Assembly: GCA_017467535.1 (NCBI GenBank)
Contig: JAFUST010000059.1
Location: 1 to 64,000 of the forward strand
DNA length: 64,000 nt
Origin: Prevotella sp.
GTDB taxonomy: Bacteria; Bacteroidota; Bacteroidia; Bacteroidales; Bacteroidaceae
Direction of reading: 5' to 3'
The notes below the pieces were generated by a model that saw nothing but the letters and a program-made list of their open reading frames with translations, did no database searches and was not told where the DNA came from. Each line of letters starts with the position of its first letter. Within the stretch, counting starts at the first letter, position 1. Positions 56,225-64,000 of the stretch are shown here, one piece after another. A program made the translations under genes and the position numbers.

Positions 56225-58306
56225 ATGAACGAGACATTACTACCCATTGGCACCATCCTGCGTGGTGTCTACGTGATAGAGCAACAGTTGGCGTCGGGCG
56301 GCTTCGGCAACACCTACAAGGCCCGCAACGTGCAATTCGACGAGCACTACGCCATCAAGGAGTTCTTCATGAACGGCATCAACGACCGCGACCAGGCCAC
56401 AGGGCTGGTCAGCGTGAGCAACGCCCAGAACCGCGACCAGTACGACGAGCAACTGCAGAAGTTCAAGAAGGAAGCCCAGCGCCTGCGCCGCCTGAACAAC
56501 GACCACATCGTCCGCGTGCACGACCTGTTCGAGGAGAACGGCACGGCCTACTATGCCATGGACTTCATCGACGGCGAATCGCTCTCCGCGCGGCTGAAGC
56601 GGCAGGGCCCGCTCAGCGAGCAGCAGGTGCTCAGCGTGCTGCCCCAGGTGCTCGACGCGCTGAAGACGGTGCACGAGGCCAACCTGTGGCACCTGGACCT
56701 GAAGCCGGCCAACATCATGATGACTCGCGAGGAGAAGGCCCTGCTCATCGACTTCGGCGCCAGCAAGCAGATGAGCGCCGACGGCGGCGGTGCCACCTCG
56801 AGCACCTCGCTCTGCTATACCCCAGGCTTCGCACCACCCGAACAGGTGGAGCAGAACATGGACAAGTTCGGTCCCTGGACCGACCTCTACGCCCTGGGAG
56901 CCACCCTCTTCAACCTGCTGACCAACCAGAAGCCGCCCGCATCGAGCGACATCAACGAGAATGCCGACGAGGCCTTCCTACCCCTGCTGCAGCGGTGCTC
57001 GCGGCAGATGCGCACCTACGTGCGCTGGCTGATGCAGCCCAAGCGCAACCAGCGTCCGCAGAGCGTGGCCGAGGCCACGGCACGCATGCAGGTGCTCTTC
57101 CGGATGAAGCCCGAGCCGAAGCCTGAGCCCAAGCCGGAACAAAAGCCGGAACAGCAGTCGGTGGAGACGAAACTTGCCGGTCAGCCCCAGCCAAACGCCG
57201 TAACCGAGGAAGACAGGGAATCGTATATGAAGGCGTTCTTCGAGGCTGCCAAAGAAGGCAACAACCGCAAGGATGCCCCATTGTCCCCCGGCCTGCAGAA
57301 GCAAATGGACAAGTTCCGGGCCGAACGAGCCAGGAAGGAACTGGAGAGGAAAAAGCAGCAAAAGGCCGGATGCCTCAAGGAGATGCTGATAGGCATCGGC
57401 ACCCTGGTCGGGATGATCATCCTCACGGTGGCCGTATGGCTGGGCGTGTCCTACCTGTTCTCCTCTGGCAAGCCCACCGCCTTCAACGACCACGAACTGC
57501 CCACCGAACGGGACACGCTGGCCTATGCCATCGGCATGAGCCAGACGGAGGGGCTGACCATATATCTGAGCGAGTCGATGGATGTGGACACCATGTATAT
57601 GGACGCCTTCTGCGAAGGACTGCTCTACGCCAACGACCTGGCCGACATGACGGACTATCAGTTCGACCCCCAGAAGACGGCCTACAACGTGGGCATACAG
57701 ATAGGCCAGCAGGTGAAGACGCAGATGGTGCCCGCCCTCAACGAGGGGGTCTTCGGCAAAGACGCATCAGAGACGCTGCCCTTCGACAAACTGATGGCCG
57801 GTCTGGTGCAGGCCCTGCGTCCCGGCACGAGCCTGATGAGCATGGAGCAGGCCAAGCAGACCGTAGAGCGGCTGTCGAACACCTATGCTGAGCGCCGCAT
57901 GGAGACGCAATATGCCGACGTCAAGCGGCAGGGCGAGGAATTCCTCAGCAAGAAGCGGCGCGAGCAGGGCGTCTACGAACTGCCCCGCAGCGGCGGCGTG
58001 CTCTACAAGGTCATCAAGAACGGCTCCGGCACCACGCCCACGGCCGAGAGTACCGTGCGCGTGCGCTACGAGGGAACGCTCACCGACGGCACCGTCTTCG
58101 ACAGCAACTGGAATCAGCGCAAGGGCACCACCTTCAGCATCAATCAGGTCATACCCGGCTGGCAGTCGGCCCTGCAGCGCATGCCGCAAGGCTCTATCTG
58201 GGAGGTCTACATCCCCCAGGATCAGGCCTATGGCACACGCGGAACGAGCAAGATTAAGCCTTTCTCGGCACTCGTCTTCAAGATTGAACTGCTGGAGGTG
58301 AAGTAG
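56225..58306 (+). CDS. Membrane Ser/Thr protein kinase fused to an FKBP prolyl isomerase
   Basis: The 693-residue protein has a Hanks-type kinase domain (about 10-295) with the Gly loop ASGGFGNTY (23-31), Lys45, the catalytic loop HLDLKPAN (156-163), DFG (176-178) and an APPEQ segment. A proline-rich linker (EPKPEPKPEQ) and basic helix precede one membrane helix (about 387-412). Outside lies an FKBP N-terminal helical region (about 430-580) and an FKBP domain (588-693) with the isomerase residues Tyr615, Phe625, Asp626, Phe637, Val642, Ile643, Trp646 and Tyr669. Kinase in the cytoplasm and isomerase in the periplasm suggest a sensor of envelope protein folding. It has its own promoter; starts upstream of 56225 fall in the promoter. 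Confidence 0.9.
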   Translation: MNETLLPIGTILRGVYVIEQQLASGGFGNTYKARNVQFDEHYAIKEFFMNGINDRDQATGLVSVSNAQNRDQYDEQLQKFKKEAQRLRRLNNDHIVRVHDLFEENGTAYYAMDFIDGESLSARLKRQGPLSEQQVLSVLPQVLDALKTVHEANLWHLDLKPANIMMTREEKALLIDFGASKQMSADGGGATSSTSLCYTPGFAPPEQVEQNMDKFGPWTDLYALGATLFNLLTNQKPPASSDINENADEAFLPLLQRCSRQMRTYVRWLMQPKRNQRPQSVAEATARMQVLFRMKPEPKPEPKPEQKPEQQSVETKLAGQPQPNAVTEEDRESYMKAFFEAAKEGNNRKDAPLSPGLQKQMDKFRAERARKELERKKQQKAGCLKEMLIGIGTLVGMIILTVAVWLGVSYLFSSGKPTAFNDHELPTERDTLAYAIGMSQTEGLTIYLSESMDVDTMYMDAFCEGLLYANDLADMTDYQFDPQKTAYNVGIQIGQQVKTQMVPALNEGVFGKDASETLPFDKLMAGLVQALRPGTSLMSMEQAKQTVERLSNTYAERRMETQYADVKRQGEEFLSKKRREQGVYELPRSGGVLYKVIKNGSGTTPTAESTVRVRYEGTLTDGTVFDSNWNQRKGTTFSINQVIPGWQSALQRMPQGSIWEVYIPQDQAYGTRGTSKIKPFSALVFKIELLEVK

Positions 58307-58325
58307 TCTCCTCATCAACCCGAAA

Positions 58326-58420
58326 TGCGGCCGAGCATTCTATAGAGATATTATTTTTAAAAATATAAGATGAAATACCATTATTATATTTTTTTATATC
58401 TCTAAGAATGCACGGCCGCA
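58326..58420. repeat. Long inverted repeat with AT-rich centre
   Basis: Arms of 24 paired bases are made of TGCGGCCG (58326-58333), GCATTCT and TAGAGATAT blocks on the left and their complements on the right (58396-58420), with one mismatch and one bulge. The 44-base centre is almost only A and T. It looks like a miniature inverted-repeat element or a cruciform-forming site; no reading frame lies inside. Confidence 0.85.
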
Positions 58421-58438
58421 TCGGCCGCAACGGCCGCA
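58413..58438. repeat. Triple CGGCCGCA repeat
   Basis: Three copies of CGGCCGCA spaced by one base (9-bp period) start with the right tip of the long inverted repeat. Confidence 0.8.
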
Positions 58439-58456
58439 AAACTGACACCCGAAGGG

Positions 58457-58539
58457 GTTTGGACCGTCCAAACCCGAGGTTTGCTCCGTCCAAACCCAGA
58501 GTTTGGTTCGTCCAAACTTGGGGTTTGCTTCGTCCAAAC
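58457..58539 (+). repeat. Array of four 22-bp palindromic units after the kinase-FKBP gene
   Basis: Units of 17 bp start at 58457, 58479, 58501 and 58523, exactly 22 bp apart. The second reads GTTTGCTCCGTCCAAAC, identical to units after nqrF and in the same direction relative to the gene upstream. The first unit extends to 10-bp perfect arms around one base. Confidence 0.92.
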
Positions 58540-58550
58540 CCCTCTTTTTC
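58520..58550 (+). terminator. Intrinsic terminator at the end of the array
   Basis: The last unit has the stem GGGGTTTG/CAAACCCC (58520-58527 with 58535-58542) followed by TCTTTTTC. Confidence 0.75.
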
Positions 58551-58560
58551 TGCCTTTTTG

Positions 58561-58592
58561 TTTGGCGGTTTCAGAAATTATGCCTAACTTTG
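58561..58592 (+). promoter_or_regulatory. Promoter for galE
   Basis: TTTG (58561-58564) and TAACTTTG (58585-58592) are 20 bp apart, about 50 bases before the start codon. Confidence 0.8.
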
Positions 58593-58641
58593 CAGTCTGT
58601 TAATGGAAACTAACAAACTATAAAGACATATTCAACGAACA

Positions 58642-59682
58642 ATGAAACAGACAATCCTTGTGACTGGTGGCACCGGATTCATCGGCAGCCACACCACCGT
58701 AGAACTGCAGGAGGCAGGCTATGAAGTAGTGATCATCGACAACCTGTCGAACTCCAATGCAGCCGTCGTAGACGGTATCGAGAAGATCACAGGCGTGCGC
58801 CCCGCCTTCGAGAAGGTGGACTGCTGCGATCTGGAGGCCCTGGAGGGCGTGTTCCGGAAGTACCCGAAGATAGAGGGCATCATCCACTTCGCCGCCTCGA
58901 AGGCCGTAGGCGAGAGCGTGGAGAAGCCCCTGCTCTACTATCGCAACAACCTGACCTCGCTGATCAACCTGCTGGAACTGATGCCGAAATACGATGTCAA
59001 GGGCATCATCTTCTCCAGTTCGTGCACCGTCTACGGACAGCCCACCGAGGAGAACCTGCCCGTCACCGAGAACGCCCCCATACAGAAGGCCCTCTCGCCC
59101 TACGGCAACACCAAGCAGATCAACGAGGAGATCATCCAGGACTACATCCACAGCGGCGCCCCCATCAAGAGCATCATCCTGCGCTACTTCAACCCCATCG
59201 GCGCACACCCCTCCGCACTCATCGGCGAACTGCCCAACGGCGTGCCCATGAACCTGATTCCCTTCGTCACTCAGACGGCCATCGGCATCCGCAAGCAACT
59301 GAAGATCTTCGGCCACGACTATAACACCCCCGACCACACCTGCATACGCGACTACATCTATGTGGTCGACCTGGCCAAGGCCCACGTGAAGGCTATGGAG
59401 CGCGTGCTCGACCAGCCTGAGACCGACGCCGTAGAGGTGTTCAACATCGGCACCGGCAAGGGACTCTCCACGCTGGAAGTGGTGGAAGGCTTCGAGAAGG
59501 CCACCGGCGTGAAGGTCAACTGGGAGTATGCCCCCCGTCGCGAAGGCGACATCGAGAAGGTGTGGGGCAACGTGGACAAGGCCAACAAGGTGCTGGGCTG
59601 GAAGGCCGACACCCCCACCGACGAGGTGCTGAAGAGCGCCTGGCGCTGGCAGGAGAAACTGCGCGCGGACGGCATACAGTGA
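58642..59682 (+). CDS. galE: UDP-glucose 4-epimerase
   Basis: The 346-residue NAD-dependent enzyme interconverts UDP-glucose and UDP-galactose. It has the Rossmann motif TGGTGFIGSHT, the catalytic Ser in FSSSCTVYG and the YGNTK (Tyr-x3-Lys) pair, and the C-terminal substrate region WEYAPRREGDIEKVW. It is a single gene between its own promoter and terminator. Confidence 0.95.
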   Translation: MKQTILVTGGTGFIGSHTTVELQEAGYEVVIIDNLSNSNAAVVDGIEKITGVRPAFEKVDCCDLEALEGVFRKYPKIEGIIHFAASKAVGESVEKPLLYYRNNLTSLINLLELMPKYDVKGIIFSSSCTVYGQPTEENLPVTENAPIQKALSPYGNTKQINEEIIQDYIHSGAPIKSIILRYFNPIGAHPSALIGELPNGVPMNLIPFVTQTAIGIRKQLKIFGHDYNTPDHTCIRDYIYVVDLAKAHVKAMERVLDQPETDAVEVFNIGTGKGLSTLEVVEGFEKATGVKVNWEYAPRREGDIEKVWGNVDKANKVLGWKADTPTDEVLKSAWRWQEKLRADGIQ

Positions 59683-59746
59683 GAAAGAGTCTATAACCAT
59701 ATAGTAAACAGTCATCGATAAGACTGAAATTTGTGTTTGTGTTGAG

Positions 59747-59779
59747 ATGGCTTCCGATGTGAATCGGGAGCCATTTTTC
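59747..59779 (+). terminator. Intrinsic terminator after galE
   Basis: A 12-bp stem (59747-59758 with 59763-59774) with one G-T pair and a GTGA tetraloop is followed by TTTTTCG. Confidence 0.9.
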
Positions 59780-59789
59780 GCTCATGCGC

Positions 59790-59853
59790 TTTGCCGAACT
59801 TACTTTTCGTTCGGCAAAAGAAAAGAAAATTGCCATTTTCTTTCTTTTTCTCT
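59790..59853 (+). repeat. Hairpin and palindromic box upstream of glyA
   Basis: A perfect 10-bp stem TTTGCCGAAC/GTTCGGCAAA (59790-59799 with 59809-59818) runs into an AT-rich inverted repeat, AAAAGAAAAGAAAAT against ATTTTCTTTCTTTT. The second part matches in form the box before tex. Confidence 0.75.
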
Positions 59854-59864
59854 CACTTATTTCG

Positions 59865-59872
59865 TAACTTTG
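59865..59872 (+). promoter_or_regulatory. Promoter -7 box for glyA
   Basis: TAACTTTG followed by CAG; no good -33 box is seen, and the palindromic box takes its place. Confidence 0.65.
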
Positions 59873-59925
59873 CAGCCGCAATGGCATTGAGTGTAAACTA
59901 AACCAACAAAAATAACAAGCAAGCA

Positions 59926-61206
59926 ATGAAAAGAGACAACACGGTGTTTGAACTGATTGAGCGCGAGCACCAGCGCCAGTTGAAGGGTATTGAACTCATC
60001 GCTTCGGAGAACTTCGTGAGCGATCAGGTGATGGAGGCCATGGGCTCCTACCTGACCAACAAGTATGCCGAGGGCTACCCCGGCAAGCGCTACTACGGCG
60101 GCTGCCAGGTGGTGGACGAGGTGGAGAAATTGGCCATCGAGCGCGTCTGCAAACTGTTCGACGCCGAGTATGCCAACGTGCAGCCCCACTCTGGCGCACA
60201 GGCCAACGCCGCCGTGCTGCTGGCCGTGCTGCAGCCGGGCGACACCTTCATGGGTCTGAACCTGGCCCACGGCGGTCACCTCAGCCACGGTTCGCTGGTC
60301 AACACCTCCGGCATCCTCTATAAGCCCGTGGGCTACAACCTGAACAAGGAGACCGGCCGCGTGGACTATGACGAGATGGAGCAACTGGCCCTGGAGCACA
60401 AGCCCAAACTCATCATCGGCGGTGGCTCGGCCTACAGCCGTGAGTGGGACTACAAGCGTATGCGCGAGATAGCCGACAAGGTGGGCGCACTGCTGATGAT
60501 CGACATGGCTCACCCCGCAGGCCTGATTGCCGCCGGACTGCTGGAGAACCCCGTCAAGTGGGCTCACATCGTGACCTCTACCACCCATAAGACCCTGCGC
60601 GGCCCGCGCGGCGGCATCATCCTGATGGGCAAGGACTTCCAGAACCCCTGGGGCCTGAAGACCCCGAAGGGCGAGGTGAAGATGATGTCGGCCCTGCTCA
60701 ACAGCGCCGTCTTCCCCGGACAGCAGGGCGGCCCGCTGGAGCACGTCATCGCTGCCAAGGCCGTGGCCTTCGGCGAGGCACTGCAGCCCGAGTTCAAGGA
60801 GTGGGCCAAGCAGGTGCAGAAGAACGCCAAGGTGCTGGCCGACGAACTGACCAAGCGCGGCTTCACCATCGTCTCTGGCGGTACCGACAACCACTCGATG
60901 CTGGTAGACCTGCGCTCTAAGTATCCCGACCTGACGGGCAAGGTGGCCGAGAACGCCCTGGTGGCTGCCGACATCACGGTGAACAAGAACATGGTGCCCT
61001 TCGACTCGCGCTCGGCCTTCCAGACCAGCGGCATCCGTCTGGGCACGCCTGCCATCACCACCCGCGGCGCCAAGGAGGATCTGATGATTCAGATTGCTGC
61101 CTGGATCGAGGAGGTGCTCAACGCTCCCGAGAGCGAGGAGGTCATCGCCAGCGTGCGCGCTCGCGTGAATGAGAAGATGAAGGAGTATCCTCTCTTCGCA
61201 TACTAA
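59926..61206 (+). CDS. glyA: Serine hydroxymethyltransferase
   Basis: The 426-residue PLP enzyme makes glycine and methylene-tetrahydrofolate from serine. It has the family start [21 protein letters not shown], the substrate segment [14 protein letters not shown], and the PLP lysine in [15 protein letters not shown] CotH-like gene follows after 12 bases, with no promoter or terminator seen between. Confidence 0.98.
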   Translation: MKRDNTVFELIEREHQRQLKGIELIASENFVSDQVMEAMGSYLTNKYAEGYPGKRYYGGCQVVDEVEKLAIERVCKLFDAEYANVQPHSGAQANAAVLLAVLQPGDTFMGLNLAHGGHLSHGSLVNTSGILYKPVGYNLNKETGRVDYDEMEQLALEHKPKLIIGGGSAYSREWDYKRMREIADKVGALLMIDMAHPAGLIAAGLLENPVKWAHIVTSTTHKTLRGPRGGIILMGKDFQNPWGLKTPKGEVKMMSALLNSAVFPGQQGGPLEHVIAAKAVAFGEALQPEFKEWAKQVQKNAKVLADELTKRGFTIVSGGTDNHSMLVDLRSKYPDLTGKVAENALVAADITVNKNMVPFDSRSAFQTSGIRLGTPAITTRGAKEDLMIQIAAWIEEVLNAPESEEVIASVRARVNEKMKEYPLFAY

Positions 61207-61218
61207 TAAGTATCATAG

Positions 61219-63489
61219 ATGAAGAACATACTGACGGCGCTTCTGGCGCTCACCGCATCACTTGCCCTGCTGGCCAACCCTGGCTTTCAGCAGGGCAAGC
61301 GCTATCATATCGTAAGCCAGCAGTATGCCAGCGGCTGCGTGGCCGATGGCTCATCGGCAGGACAGACTACCCCACTCTACTATCTGACCAGCAGCACCTC
61401 GGCCGACTATGCCTACTGGGAAGTAAACGAGGTGGAAAGCGGAGTCTACACCATCAGAAACGCCAGGACCGGCCAGTATGTCACCTACGACGGCGTGCGC
61501 AGCGACAACCCCGTGAGGCGCTACGTCAGCATGACCACTGCCCGTGACGGCAACCGCTCGCTGTGGACCTTCACGCCTCAGGGCGGCTACTACGTCATTC
61601 GCAACGCAGACGTCACGAGCCACATCTGGGATGTGCGTGCCCCGTCGACCGGCACCCCCTACGTGGTGGGCACCTATGCCAACAGCGGCAGTGGCAACAG
61701 CAACCAACTGTTTGCCTTCTACGATGAACAGGGCAAGGCCGTCAGCGAGACCGTCAATATCGATACGCCGCTGAGCAGTGCCCTCGACGACTGGCAGGTG
61801 GGAGCCTGCACACCTTCCTACATCAGTGATCAGGGCTACTACCTGCAGCCCATCGCCACGACCGCCTTCGGCACAGACCTGACCCTGACCGTCCGCTACA
61901 CGCCGAAGGAGGGCTGGGGCACGCTCGCCATCGACGGACAGCCCGTCAGCAGCGGCACCGACTATACCTTTGCCGACGTCAGGGCCTCGAAGACCTACAC
62001 GCTCAGCATCAGCCATCAGAACGGCAGCACCGTCAGCCGCCCGCTGACCTTCACCTCACTGCCCGTGGTCAGCATGTACGGCTCGTTCAGCAACGCCTAT
62101 GCCGAAGGCAACATCATCGTGCAGGAGCCCGGCAAACCGACCTATCCCCTCACCCACATCAAAGCCAAGTGGCGCGGCGGCATCACCAACGGCAGTGACA
62201 AGCACAAGCGCAACTACCACGTGAAGTTCCTCGACGAGCAGGGCGCGAAAATGGACCAAAAGTTCTTCGGCCTGCGCAACGACAACTCATGGATCCTCGA
62301 ATCCTGTCAGGTCGACATGAGCCGCATCCGCAACCGCGTGCTCACCGACCTATGGAACGACTTCGCCGTCAAGCCCTACTACGCCGAGCAGGAGCCGAAG
62401 GCACTGACGGGCACCCGTGGTCGCTTCGTGGAACTCATCCTCAACGGCGAATACCGCGGCATCTACTGCATGACGGAGGCCATGGACCGCAAGCAGATGA
62501 AACTGAAGAAGTACGACGAGACGACCGCCACCATGCACGGACAACTGTGGAAGTCGAAAGACTGGAGTTATGCCGTCTTCATGGGCCACAACCGCGACCA
62601 GAACACCTACCCGATGGCGGCCCCCGCCTCGGCCAACAACCAGAGCGAATCGTGGGACCAGTACTACGTGAAATACCCCGACTTCGACGATGTCAAGCCC
62701 ACCGACTGGAGCACGCTGCGGCAGGCCGTCAACTTCGTCTGCACCGCCAGCAATGCCGACTTCAAGGCCCACGTGGCCGACTACTTCGACATGCCGCTCG
62801 TCATGGACTACTACATCCTGATGGAGACCATCCTCTCCACCGACAATCACGGCAAGAACATGTACTTCGCCGTCTACGACAAGCAGGAAGACAAGCGCAT
62901 CACCTTCGGCGTGTGGGACATGGATGCCACCACCGGCCAGCGCTGGAGCGACGCCTACTACCACTCTACGCTGATGCGCCCCGAACAGGACTACACCACC
63001 TACATCACCCAGAACGAGCATGGCGACTACAACCTGTTCCGCCGCATCAAGGCCACCAATCCCGATGACTTCAACATGCAAGTCCGACTGCGCTACCGCG
63101 ACCTGCGAGAGACCTACCTGCAGACCGACGCCGTGGTCAGTCGCTTCGAGAGGCAGTTGGCCGAGTTCAAGACCTGCGGAGCCGCCCAGCGCGAATACCG
63201 CAAATGGAGCGGCGACAGCGACGTGGCCGGCAAGACGCTCAACTTCGACACCGAACTCGACTACCTGCGCGACTGGCTGACCCGTCGTCTGAACTATCTC
63301 GACAAGACACGGTTCCGCATCAGCGAACTGCCCACATCAGGCATCGCCACGGCGATCTCCGCTCCGGAGGCGCATCAGGGCGTCTACACCCTCAACGGAC
63401 AGAAAGTGGCCGACACGCCTGCATCCCTCAACCAGTTGCCAAAGGGCATCTACATCGTCGACGGACGCAAGGTCATCGTAGGCAGATAA
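61219..63489 (+). CDS. Secreted CotH-kinase family protein
   Basis: The 756-residue protein has a signal peptide (MKNILTALLALTASLALLA), a ricin-like or RICIN-type region (about 25-175, TIRNARTGQYVTYDG), a linking domain, and a CotH domain (about 280-700) with KAKWRGGIT, RFVELILNGEYRGIYCMTEAMDR, DNHGKNMYF and the metal-binding GVWDMDATTG. CotH proteins are atypical kinases that phosphorylate secreted proteins in Bacillus. The end, VYTLNGQKV...LPKGIYIVDGRKVIV, is a sorting-type tail of exported Bacteroidota proteins. It follows glyA closely but is functionally unrelated. Confidence 0.88.
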   Translation: MKNILTALLALTASLALLANPGFQQGKRYHIVSQQYASGCVADGSSAGQTTPLYYLTSSTSADYAYWEVNEVESGVYTIRNARTGQYVTYDGVRSDNPVRRYVSMTTARDGNRSLWTFTPQGGYYVIRNADVTSHIWDVRAPSTGTPYVVGTYANSGSGNSNQLFAFYDEQGKAVSETVNIDTPLSSALDDWQVGACTPSYISDQGYYLQPIATTAFGTDLTLTVRYTPKEGWGTLAIDGQPVSSGTDYTFADVRASKTYTLSISHQNGSTVSRPLTFTSLPVVSMYGSFSNAYAEGNIIVQEPGKPTYPLTHIKAKWRGGITNGSDKHKRNYHVKFLDEQGAKMDQKFFGLRNDNSWILESCQVDMSRIRNRVLTDLWNDFAVKPYYAEQEPKALTGTRGRFVELILNGEYRGIYCMTEAMDRKQMKLKKYDETTATMHGQLWKSKDWSYAVFMGHNRDQNTYPMAAPASANNQSESWDQYYVKYPDFDDVKPTDWSTLRQAVNFVCTASNADFKAHVADYFDMPLVMDYYILMETILSTDNHGKNMYFAVYDKQEDKRITFGVWDMDATTGQRWSDAYYHSTLMRPEQDYTTYITQNEHGDYNLFRRIKATNPDDFNMQVRLRYRDLRETYLQTDAVVSRFERQLAEFKTCGAAQREYRKWSGDSDVAGKTLNFDTELDYLRDWLTRRLNYLDKTRFRISELPTSGIATAISAPEAHQGVYTLNGQKVADTPASLNQLPKGIYIVDGRKVIVGR

Positions 63490-63508
63490 AAAACGACGCT
63501 TTCTTCTC

Positions 63509-64000
63509 TTAACGCCACACCACCTTTAAAGGTTCGCGAAGGTTGCGCAACGTCCAGTCGGCACGCTGCAGCCATTCGGCCTGCGTCCGCACATCGAACT
63601 TCGACCAGGCAGAACCGAAATAATAAGTGAACGGCTCGCCGGAATAGTTGTCGCGGATGCCCACGGCATGGCGCACGCCCGACTGCTCGACGACCTTGGT
63701 CTCCACCAGATTCTCAGGGAAGAGCAGGCCGAGGAACAACTGGCAGTTGTTCACCGGCACGTTGTCTGTCGGGTCCACATAGAGCACCCTATCCTTGGCC
63801 AGGACGAGCGGCGCCGTGGCCAGAGCAACCTCGGTGTCGGGCGAGGCATAGACAGGCTGGTCGGGCGTATGGAGCACGATGCCGGCAGCCAGTTCCTGCG
63901 GCATGGTCATACCGTCATACCACACCTTCATGCTACAGAAGTTGGAGCCCTTGTCGAGCGTGATGATGCGATGCTCGGTGATGCTGTCGCCCTCGATGGC
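63509..64000 (-). CDS. DUF4861-like protein, C-terminal part
   Basis: The frame is open to the right edge of the window, so the gene starts outside it. The visible 163 residues are rich in strands and include AAGIVLHTPDQ, a GLLFPENL segment and GEPFTYYFGSAWSKFD near the end, which resemble DUF4861 proteins found with pectin and other polysaccharide degradation genes. No catalytic residues can be named. It converges with the CotH gene. Confidence 0.65.
   Translation of the reverse strand, partial: AIEGDSITEHRIITLDKGSNFCSMKVWYDGMTMPQELAAGIVLHTPDQPVYASPDTEVALATAPLVLAKDRVLYVDPTDNVPVNNCQLFLGLLFPENLVETKVVEQSGVRHAVGIRDNYSGEPFTYYFGSAWSKFDVRTQAEWLQRADWTLRNLREPLKVVWR

Noticed and set aside
59683..59925. 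tRNA or small RNA gene between galE and glyA
   Set aside because: The structures are explained by a terminator, a hairpin box and the glyA promoter; no cloverleaf or TTCGA arm is present.

Overview
The window is a piece of chromosome from a Gram-negative anaerobe of the phylum Bacteroidota, most likely order Bacteroidales and close to Prevotella/Segatella. The signs are many promoters of the Bacteroidota type (TAnnTTTG at -7, often TTTG or TTG about 19-22 bp upstream), few Shine-Dalgarno sites, a complete Na+-pumping NQR complex, a FeoA-FeoB fusion, Lnb (DUF4105), a PafA-like protein, and secreted proteins ending in the LxGIYIVxGxKVxV-type tail. Gene density is high and base composition is GC-rich except in promoters. 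I found no rRNA, tRNA, transposase or CRISPR array.

Layout. 1-2.1 kb: end of lnb overlapping a PafA-like protein that has lost its catalytic residues. 2.2-8.6 kb: secA, a lone ABC ATPase, an HU protein, a 29-residue basic protein and an RNase G gene interrupted by one in-frame stop codon. 8.6-17.7 kb: a large secreted metallopeptidase, a GT2 glycosyltransferase, a soluble hybrid histidine kinase, an EEP hydrolase, rpiB, an outer-membrane protein and a calcineurin-like lipoprotein. 17.7-18.5 kb: a gene-poor patch of repeats and nested palindromes. 18.5-26.4 kb: tex, then a leftward set of feoB, pfkA, nhaD, an OmpH-like lipoprotein and a small membrane protein. 26.5-31.2 kb: pepD, uvrA, cdd. 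31.2-37.3 kb, leftward: a beta-helix lipoprotein, reverse rubrerythrin, SGNH esterase, hisS, purA and a Fur-family regulator. 37.4-43.1 kb: nqrABCDEF. 43.3-47.7 kb: tamB, followed by a probable small RNA gene on the minus strand.

47.9-58.3 kb is the most distinctive part. Two convergent LuxR-type regulators, one fused to an RIC-like hemerythrin domain, face an operon encoding an outer-membrane porin-like barrel, an imelysin lipoprotein, a two-CxxCH (DUF1111-like) lipoprotein and a fused ResB-CcsA cytochrome c synthase. This looks like an envelope iron/heme redox module under control of a diiron sensor. Right after it lies a protein kinase joined through one membrane helix to an FKBP prolyl isomerase, an arrangement I do not know from a described system. 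The window closes with galE, glyA, a CotH-kinase-like secreted protein and the end of a DUF4861-like protein.

Noncoding structure is also notable. The nqr operon and the kinase-FKBP gene each end in an array of four palindromic units with an exact 22-bp period, the last unit acting as an intrinsic terminator. A perfect hairpin covers the start codon of the beta-helix lipoprotein gene. Palindromic boxes lie upstream of the tex and glyA promoters.
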